Below are positions 61,321 to 64,000 of a stretch of 64,000 nucleotides of DNA, in pieces. The notes under the pieces were generated by a model. It had not been told where the DNA came from and did not search any database. It saw only the letters and a program-made list of their open reading frames with translations. The translations under genes were made by a program, and so were the position numbers. How positions within the stretch are numbered: position 1 is the first letter of the stretch; the number at the start of each line of letters is the position of its first letter. Source of the DNA: Methylobacterium sp. Leaf117 (lineage in GTDB: Bacteria; Pseudomonadota; Alphaproteobacteria; Rhizobiales; Beijerinckiaceae); contig NZ_LMNL01000004.1 of the NCBI RefSeq assembly GCF_001422985.1, positions 22,024 to 86,023 on the forward strand. Direction: 5' to 3'.

Positions 61321-62035
61321 CCTCCGGTCATCGCGCTGGCTCGGATCATCATACTCGAGACGGATGCGGAGAGCCCCTCACCAGAGAACCTCCGATCGAT
61401 CGGCTCCAGTGCAGGGCTATCGATTTTGTTCGGTAAGCTGCACGACCGGCTGTGACCCCAGTCTCCTACCGGGTCGCGCCGGACGCGGTCATTGCCTGTG
61501 ACATTCGGCAACGAACGGCTTCACACAGCTGGGAAAAGTCCGTGTGCGTTTGGCGTCGCGCTGCATCGGGTTGCGAGCCCAATCATTCCGTCCTCAATTG
61601 GGTTCGTTCTGCCAAAACGGTCCTCTGTGCGCCTCTATGAAATCTGACTGGCAAAAAGAAAACGCAGGCGTCACGTGTGCGAAATATAGAAATACCTAAA
61701 TTTGCGGTTGTTTTGTGCCAATCGTAAGTCGCGATTGTACCGAAGCTTAAATACGATAAATTTTGTAAATCATAAACAATAAATCCCTATCTGATAATCG
61801 CTTTAACAATCAGGAAACGTGTCAAAACCTGCGCTGGGTAGAAAATACTTAGAGCTCGAATACAAAAATATCGCATGCGAATTACTACAATAAAAATCTT
61901 TACTACGGATCTACGTTAGTAATTACATCTGGTTTTCTAATGATAGATGATGCTCCTTTTTTACGGTTTTATTATTAATTAATTGTGGAGGCCTTTAACA
62001 AGTCGCGTAAGCCGCGCGTCATTGGCTCGCCAAGC
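61321..62035. other. AT-rich gene-free region
   Basis: About 715 bases with no supported gene. From about 61640 to 61990 the GC content drops to around 30 percent, far below the window average, with runs such as aaattttgtaaatcataaac and tttttacggttttattatta. This is unlike native intergenic DNA and suggests foreign origin, possibly the edge of an acquired island. Confidence 0.75.
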
Positions 62036-62365
62036 TCAAGGTGTGAGGTTTTTGATCGTTGGGCAGGCGAACGTCGCCGTATGCGTAATGCTCAAGACTG
62101 GAAGCGAACTTCGGAGCAGCGCGTCCGGGTAGCGGTCGGGATCGGATGTCTGGAGGCGCAGGAGTAGCTGTCCTCCGGTTTGCGTAGGATCCGCCTCGAA
62201 CCAGGATCGCAGGTCGTCGGTGACTGCGATGAGAGGATCCGGGCGACGGCGTCCGCGCTTCGGCTTCAGCGCGGGCTGTGCCGTCGGTTGAACCTCACCC
62301 ATCCGCCAAGCCGTGCGCAGCCCCGGCAGGAAGTCGGCGACCGGGATGGCGCGGCCGACGTGTCG
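62036..62365 (-). pseudogene. Transposase/integrase remnant (internal-to-C-terminal part)
   Basis: The minus-strand frame reads VADFLPGLRTAWRMGEVQPT, then KPKRGRRRPDPLIAVTDDLR and SWFEADPTQTGGQLLLRLQ followed by YPDALLR. This matches the region before the C-terminus of DDE/integrase-type transposases common in this group. After PDALLR the homology stops and the tail looks random, and the catalytic domain upstream is missing. It is therefore a fragment, not a working gene. IS family cannot be named with certainty. Confidence 0.7.
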
Positions 62366-62607
62366 AGCGGCAGGATGACGGTGCCCTCTCTGGTTAGTTC
62401 GGACTCGATTTCCTGCTGGAGATTCTGCTGACGATCGCGACGCTGAACATTCTCCTGTCGCTGATCGTCACCCGCCGCACCTTCGGCGCTCAGGTCCGAT
62501 AGGTGGCAGAGGTTGCGCGCGTCGGCCTTGGAAGGCCGCGCCGTGCGATCCAGGCGTACCGCCGGATGCTCAGCCGCAACATTATCCGTTTGCAGCAACT
62601 GGCCGAA
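62366..62607. other. Gap between transposase remnant and KpsM-like gene
   Basis: About 240 bases with no supported gene. The usual ABC ATPase partner of a KpsM-type permease would be expected here on the minus strand but is not present. A 34-codon hydrophobic plus-strand stretch (62398-62502) lacks a start. Confidence 0.5.
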
Positions 62608-63402
62608 TTACTGGAATCGACGGACGACGGTGCGTTCCATGAGCAAGCCGAGGCAGAGAGATCCCGAACCCCAAGCCATAACGTAGAAATAATCGACCGT
62701 GATTCCGAGCGAAGGATTGTAGGCGAGCCGGACCCACTCGATGATCTGGACGACCGGATTCCACTTTAGAAGGTCATAAATTTCGGTTGGAAGCATATGT
62801 GGTAAGAAAAAAACGCCGGATGTCATGTATAATAGAATACTTAAGACAATATATCCCCATAGCCATCCGGGGAAAAATGACATCATGCCGATGTTGATAG
62901 CACCCATACCAAGTCCCAGGAGAAGGGCCATGAGATAGCCTTCGATTGCTCGAGCCGGATCTTCTGGCATAGGGTCGACACCCAGCAGCAAAAGTATCCC
63001 GATGATGATCAGCAGGCCCTGGAAGCCTTTCACAGTTTCGACGATGAAACGCGCGATCATGATGTCGAAGGATTTTACCTGCGGGTAGTACATTAACGGT
63101 CTATTGACAAGAATAGCTTTCATTGCTTCGCGAGACGTGTACTGAAAAACCAGAGCTGGAACGGCGCCCGTCGCAACGAACAGGATCGGGTTGTTGCCCA
63201 TTGGAGATGGCATGTTGCGGAACAACATGATCGTAACCATCAGAAAGATGTGCGCTACGGGCCACAGAACCACGACGACGTAGCCCCAGTAGGACGCGCC
63301 GAACCGCGTGCGCATGTCTCGCAGCATCAGGGCGCGAATGACCTCCGCGTACACCGCCAAGTCGCTCCGTTTGGTGGAGATGGGTGACGTCGGTGGCAGC
63401 AT
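62608..63402 (-). CDS. KpsM-like ABC-2 permease for capsular polysaccharide export
   Basis: About 264 residues with six hydrophobic segments, resembling the inner-membrane subunit of capsule exporters (KpsM/CtrC/BexB). Typical: VYAEVIRALMLRDMRTRFGA, YWGYVVVVLWPVAHIFLMVT, NPVVQIIEWVRLAYNPSLGI. ATG at 63400-63402 has AGGA upstream; MVFSARQSG at 63435 is an alternative. Codon use is less GC-rich than in the rest of the window. No ATPase (KpsT), KpsE or KpsD gene is adjacent, so the exporter is incomplete here, though parts could lie elsewhere. Confidence 0.88.
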   Translation of the reverse strand: MLPPTSPISTKRSDLAVYAEVIRALMLRDMRTRFGASYWGYVVVVLWPVAHIFLMVTIMLFRNMPSPMGNNPILFVATGAVPALVFQYTSREAMKAILVNRPLMYYPQVKSFDIMIARFIVETVKGFQGLLIIIGILLLLGVDPMPEDPARAIEGYLMALLLGLGMGAINIGMMSFFPGWLWGYIVLSILLYMTSGVFFLPHMLPTEIYDLLKWNPVVQIIEWVRLAYNPSLGITVDYFYVMAWGSGSLCLGLLMERTVVRRFQ

Positions 63403-63680
63403 GTCCGGTCCTGATTGGCGTGCACTGAACACCATAGCTGGGCACTTGGACCAAATTGTGGGTCAGGCAAGAAGGCTGCCGGCACCGCTGAAGGTCGACG
63501 ACGCCCGATGATGACCGGAGTTTGCAGGGTTGTGGTGCTGGACCCAGCCTCAACCCCGGCAGATCGCCGCCTGACAACCGGTTGGAAACACGACCGCGGC
63601 CTTCACCGCAGGCGTACGAGACATCGGGAATTCCGTCGTTGCAGCTGGCACATCGGCAGCTCTGCTCTTTGTGAGAACTA
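63403..63680. other. Region upstream of the KpsM-like gene
   Basis: About 280 bases between the permease and the IS end. No gene is supported. Mixed base composition; promoter elements were not assigned. Confidence 0.4.
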
Positions 63681-63874
63681 GGGTCTGGACTCGATCAGCA
63701 CCAGAAGGCGATGACGGCAGCGAGTGCGACGGCCGAGGCGTAGTTTCGGGCCAGCTTGTCGTAGCGGGTGGCGATGCGGGTCTGGACTCGATCAGCACCA
63801 GAAGGCGATGACGGCAGCGAGTGCGACGGCCGAGGCGTAGTTTCGGGCCAGCTTGTCGTAGCGGGTGGCGATGC
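63681..63874. repeat. 97-bp exact tandem duplication at the IS end
   Basis: 63681-63777 and 63778-63874 appear identical. Each copy starts gggtctggactcgatcagca and includes the end of the IS5-family transposase gene. The copy next to the transposase (63778-63874) is part of the element; the outer one is an additional end fragment. Confidence 0.9.
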
Positions 63875-64000
63875 GACGGAAGTCTTTCAGGCGATTGAAG
63901 CTTGCTTCAATCCGCCAGCGCTCGCAGTAGCGGCGCTTGTCGTGGCGGATCTTCCGCTTGCGGCCGCGCTTGCCGGGGATGATCGGCGTGATGCCTTTTT
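63792..64000 (-). CDS. IS5-family transposase, C-terminal part (partial)
   Basis: The final 68 or so residues of a DDE transposase: GKRGRKRKIRHDKRRYCERW, then RIEASFNRLKDFRRIATRYD with the catalytic Glu in the R-x3-E-x2-F-x2-L-K context, and the usual terminal KLARNYASAVALAAVIAFWC. The 5' part lies beyond base 64000. The frame looks intact. In the outer 97-bp copy the same coding end is not connected to a gene. Confidence 0.88.
   Translation of the reverse strand, partial: KGITPIIPGKRGRKRKIRHDKRRYCERWRIEASFNRLKDFRRIATRYDKLARNYASAVALAAVIAFWC

Larger units (their letters stand above)
63681..64000 (-). mobile_element. IS5-family insertion sequence, one end (continues past window)
   Basis: The end of an IS5-group element, cut by the window edge. 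The likely terminal inverted repeat begins gggtctggactcgatc and is preceded by cta or ctag, a common target duplication for the IS427 subgroup. The 97-bp end is present twice. The other end lies outside the window, so boundaries and target duplication cannot be confirmed. Confidence 0.75.

Noticed and set aside
62398..62502. Hydrophobic 34-codon stretch (FGLDFLLEILLTIATLNILL and more) on the plus strand
   Set aside because: No start codon and a stop directly before it. It may be the end of a broken membrane protein gene but cannot be identified.
62503..62769. Plus-strand frame of 88 codons
   Set aside because: Most of it runs antisense to the KpsM-like gene and shows no domain.

Overview
The window is very GC-rich (around 70 percent by eye), with dense genes, frequent GTG starts, short 4-8 bp gene overlaps and long antisense reading frames. 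Gene content (fused urease gamma/beta subunit, Rut uracil pathway with RutR, HPP-CBS membrane protein, NodS-like methyltransferase, several CsbD-like stress proteins, Tat-exported molybdoenzyme) points to a Rhizobiales alphaproteobacterium, most likely Methylobacterium or a close relative. That placement is inference; the window holds no rRNA or other marker gene. I saw no tRNA, rRNA or CRISPR array.

1-16.5 kb is a nitrogen-salvage island. It encodes a bifunctional OHCU decarboxylase/HIU hydrolase, a nucleobase permease, urate oxidase, the Rut uracil operon (transcribed rutA-B-C-D-F, with rutR upstream and a near-perfect RutR operator before rutA), a PuuE-type allantoinase and a urease operon (ureAB fusion, ureC, a DUF29 gene, ureE, ureF, ureG). 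Together these take urate to allantoin to allantoate, uracil to nitrogen-releasing products, and urea to ammonia. Missing from the window are ureD, rutE, rutG, xanthine dehydrogenase and allantoate-degrading enzymes.

16.5-25 kb holds an HPP-CBS membrane protein; an apparent operon of acyl-CoA dehydrogenase-like protein, NodS-like methyltransferase, cytochrome b and Tat-exported molybdopterin oxidoreductase; the sulfone-use pair SfnB/SfnG; and a CheY-like receiver. 25-36 kb holds serine deaminase, a secreted phospholipase A2-like protein, two lytic transglycosylases, two glycosyltransferases, an NHL-repeat protein and a branched-chain aminotransferase. Two copies of a ~180 bp intergenic palindromic element lie here, and the 46 bp core of one is inverted relative to the other.

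36-52 kb holds a MarR regulator, an alpha/beta hydrolase fused to a GMC-dehydrogenase small subunit followed by its GMC partner, an SDR, a GH15 enzyme, a TetR-controlled RND efflux operon, DoxX, and a divergent LysR/aldo-keto reductase pair. 52-61.3 kb looks like a stress block: YidB, a TAXI binding protein, a BA14K-like protein, four CsbD-like proteins, a six-helix-type membrane protein, a PAS-LuxR regulator, an ECF sigma factor and an SMP-30 lactonase.

61.3-64 kb changes character. It has an AT-rich, gene-free stretch, a transposase remnant, an isolated KpsM-like capsule-export permease and the end of an IS5-family element carrying a 97 bp tandem duplication. This is probably a horizontally acquired, partly decayed polysaccharide locus.

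Across the window, short imperfect tandem duplications (12-17 bp, 2-4 copies) recur both between genes and, in multiples of three, inside genes.
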